Below are positions 6,163 to 7,162 of a DNA stretch of 7,162 nt, piece by piece; positions within the stretch are counted from its first letter, which is position 1; every line of letters starts with the position of its first letter. The stretch comes from JASHVB01 sp035535035. Its GTDB lineage: Bacteria > Pseudomonadota > Alphaproteobacteria > Acetobacterales > Acetobacteraceae. The stretch lies in contig DATLQW010000076.1 of NCBI GenBank assembly GCA_035535035.1, positions 1 through 7,162 of the forward strand, in the 5' to 3' direction. The notes under the pieces were generated by a model, which ran no database searches, was not told where the DNA came from, and was given only the letters and a program-made list of their open reading frames with translations. A program made the translations under genes and the position numbers.

Positions 6163-6627
6163 TCAGAACTCGTGCTCGGAATAGGAGGTCGTCATGACCC
6201 GCTCGTTGTATTCGAGCCGGATGGCGCGCTCGGCGACATCGAAGGCGAACTCGCCATACGCACCGTCTTCGTTCTCCCAGCCGTCATGGACTTCCTCGAG
6301 AAGGTCGTAGGCCAGCCGCTCGATGGCGTCGTGCACCGGCATGGTCTCGGTCTGCACACCGCTTCCATCCCCGAGCGGTGAGCGGATCTCGATCATGCCC
6401 TCGGGCAACTCTGTCGGGGTGCTGTCCACGCCGAACGCGTTGATGCTCTCGATCTGTCCGGAGTCGCCGGCTCCATCGAAGTGAACAGTGACAAGCTGGA
6501 TACCGGCCTTCCCGAGCGTGTCGAACAGTGCGGTCTTGTTGAGCGGTGTCACCTCGCGCGCCACCTGCGTCCGCAGGCGGTCCTGGGCCTCGTACTGCGC
6601 GAACGCGTCGTCGTGATCGTTGGTCAT
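6163..6627 (-). CDS. DUF6878-type hypothetical protein
   Basis: This 154-aa soluble protein matches my recollection of the DUF6878 family. Markers are LNKTALFDTLGKAGI (29-43), VTVHFDGAGDSGQIE (46-60), AIERLAYDLLEEVHDGWEN (101-119), GAYGEFAFDV (122-131) and the C-terminal EHEF. The chosen ATG at 6627 has AGGA 9 nt upstream. The open frame extends to 6705, but that stretch covers the strong hairpin between genes and is not protein-like. The protein is acidic and Gly/Asp rich around residues 51-56 (DGAGDS). The family has no role that I know of. It is usually seen, as here, among small genes next to ParB-like and antirestriction-type genes on accessory elements. It is separated by 10 bp from the DUF6915-type gene, so the two are probably co-expressed and may work together. 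Confidence 0.82.
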   Translation of the reverse strand: MTNDHDDAFAQYEAQDRLRTQVAREVTPLNKTALFDTLGKAGIQLVTVHFDGAGDSGQIESINAFGVDSTPTELPEGMIEIRSPLGDGSGVQTETMPVHDAIERLAYDLLEEVHDGWENEDGAYGEFAFDVAERAIRLEYNERVMTTSYSEHEF

Positions 6628-6663
6628 GGGATCGATCCTTGAAGAGTGGGGGAGGCTTGGGGT

Positions 6664-6698
6664 CGGATGGCCCGAGGCGGGACGCCCCGGGCCATCCG
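6664..6698 (-). other. Long intergenic stem-loop after the parB-like gene
   Basis: CGGATGGCCC (6664-6673) pairs perfectly with GGGCCATCCG (6689-6698). Pairing continues inward through GGCG/CGCC to a 3-base GGA loop with one A-C mismatch, making about 15 of 16 possible pairs. It starts 3 nt after the parB-like stop codon and ends 36 nt before the next start. There is no T-tract on the minus strand, so a mRNA 3'-end stabiliser or processing hairpin fits better than an intrinsic terminator. Confidence 0.6.
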
Positions 6699-6701
6699 CG
6701 T

Positions 6702-7162
6702 TCACTCCGCAGCGATGGCCTGCGGCTCGATGGCGGCGGCGTGGGCATTTGTGGCACCCACGCCGGGGTCTTCAGCGTCGATCAGGAACGCCGGCAGTTC
6801 GGTGGCCGCGTCGGTGGCCGCGCCGCCCGCAGTGTCGCCATCCGCGTCATTCGTCGGCGCAACGGCGCCCGCAGCATCAGGCAGGCCCGGCGTGCGGAGC
6901 GGCTCGGGCAGCCAACCGGTGCCGGTGAGCAGCCGTTCGGCCTCCTGTGCCATCTCCGGCTTCTTCAGGTGGTCGATCAACTGCGCCGCCTGCACGCCCT
7001 TCGCCTCGCGCACGGCCTCCAGGATGCGTGCCTTCGGCACCCGGCCGAGAAAGGTCTCGACCGTCGGCACCCAGCCCGCCGCTGCCATGTCGAGACCGAC
7101 CGCCTGGGCCAGAAGATCGGCGTGCGCGAGAGCGCCAGGCCGGCGGTTCCAGGGTTCGTGCA
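6702..7162 (-). CDS. ParB-like plasmid partition family protein, C-terminal part
   Basis: Only the last 152 codons are visible; the frame is open to the window edge, beginning HEPWNRRPGALAHADLL. This resembles the C-terminal region I recall for the large (about 600-700 aa) ParB/RepB/Spo0J-type proteins of alphaproteobacterial plasmids and integrated elements. Marks are HADLLAQAVGLDMAAAGWVP, then VETFLGRVPKARILEAVREA, AAQLIDHLKKPEMAQEAERL and TGWLPEPLRTPG. A low-complexity Ala/Asp/Gly-rich tail of about 60 residues ends the protein. The ParB nuclease/partition domain and DNA-binding helices would lie outside the window, so partition activity cannot be checked. The ATG at 7088 is internal and not the start. 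The gene heads the minus-strand cluster. Such proteins may serve in regulation or DNA handling and not in true partition. Confidence 0.75.
   Translation of the reverse strand, partial: HEPWNRRPGALAHADLLAQAVGLDMAAAGWVPTVETFLGRVPKARILEAVREAKGVQAAQLIDHLKKPEMAQEAERLLTGTGWLPEPLRTPGLPDAAGAVAPTNDADGDTAGGAATDAATELPAFLIDAEDPGVGATNAHAAAIEPQAIAAE

Noticed and set aside
6628..6705. Upstream extension of the DUF6878-type protein to an ATG at 6705
   Set aside because: It would translate the strong intergenic stem-loop and overlap the parB-like stop. The ATG at 6627 has its own ribosome binding site and family-like start.
1..7162. CRISPR array, tRNA, rRNA or riboswitch
   Set aside because: No regularly spaced direct repeats, tRNA-like cloverleaf with a GGTTCGAATCC-type arm, or known riboswitch core was seen on reading either strand by eye.

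Overview
The window is high-GC DNA with codon use and protein families typical of an alphaproteobacterium; sphingomonads, Rhizobiales and relatives fit best, but the sequence does not fix a genus. It looks like an accessory region (plasmid or integrated element), because a ParB-like partition protein, clustered small proteins of unknown function and an insertion sequence lie within 7 kb.

Layout from left to right. (1) 1-1459: right-hand part of an IS1182-family insertion sequence. Its DDE transposase enters from outside the window, and the right end is probably the inverted repeat abutting CTAG at 1456-1459. (2) 1460-1625: a short degenerate remnant of a minus-strand gene, probably cut by the IS. 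(3) 1622-3461, minus strand: a translationally coupled operon of a pyridoxamine-phosphate-oxidase-like FMN protein and a YbfB/YjiJ-type MFS transporter, with the remnant as a likely third gene. (4) 3462-3658: a divergent control region with a perfect 7-3-7 palindrome. (5) 3659-4573, plus strand: a GcvA-like LysR regulator that probably controls the divergent operon. (6) 4509-7162, minus strand: an unrelated accessory cluster. In order of transcription it encodes the C-terminus of a large ParB-like protein, a DUF6878-type protein, a DUF6915-type protein, an unrecognised 252-aa acidic protein and an unrecognised small protein of about 122 aa. GC-rich hairpins occupy three of the gaps between these genes, and two of them share the same core.

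The two gene sets meet tail to tail at about 4509-4620, where the last accessory reading frame runs antisense into the 3' end of the LysR gene. This is the best candidate for an old recombination joint. No complete new system can be demonstrated here. The least explained parts are the run of conserved unknown genes behind parB and the hairpins between them.
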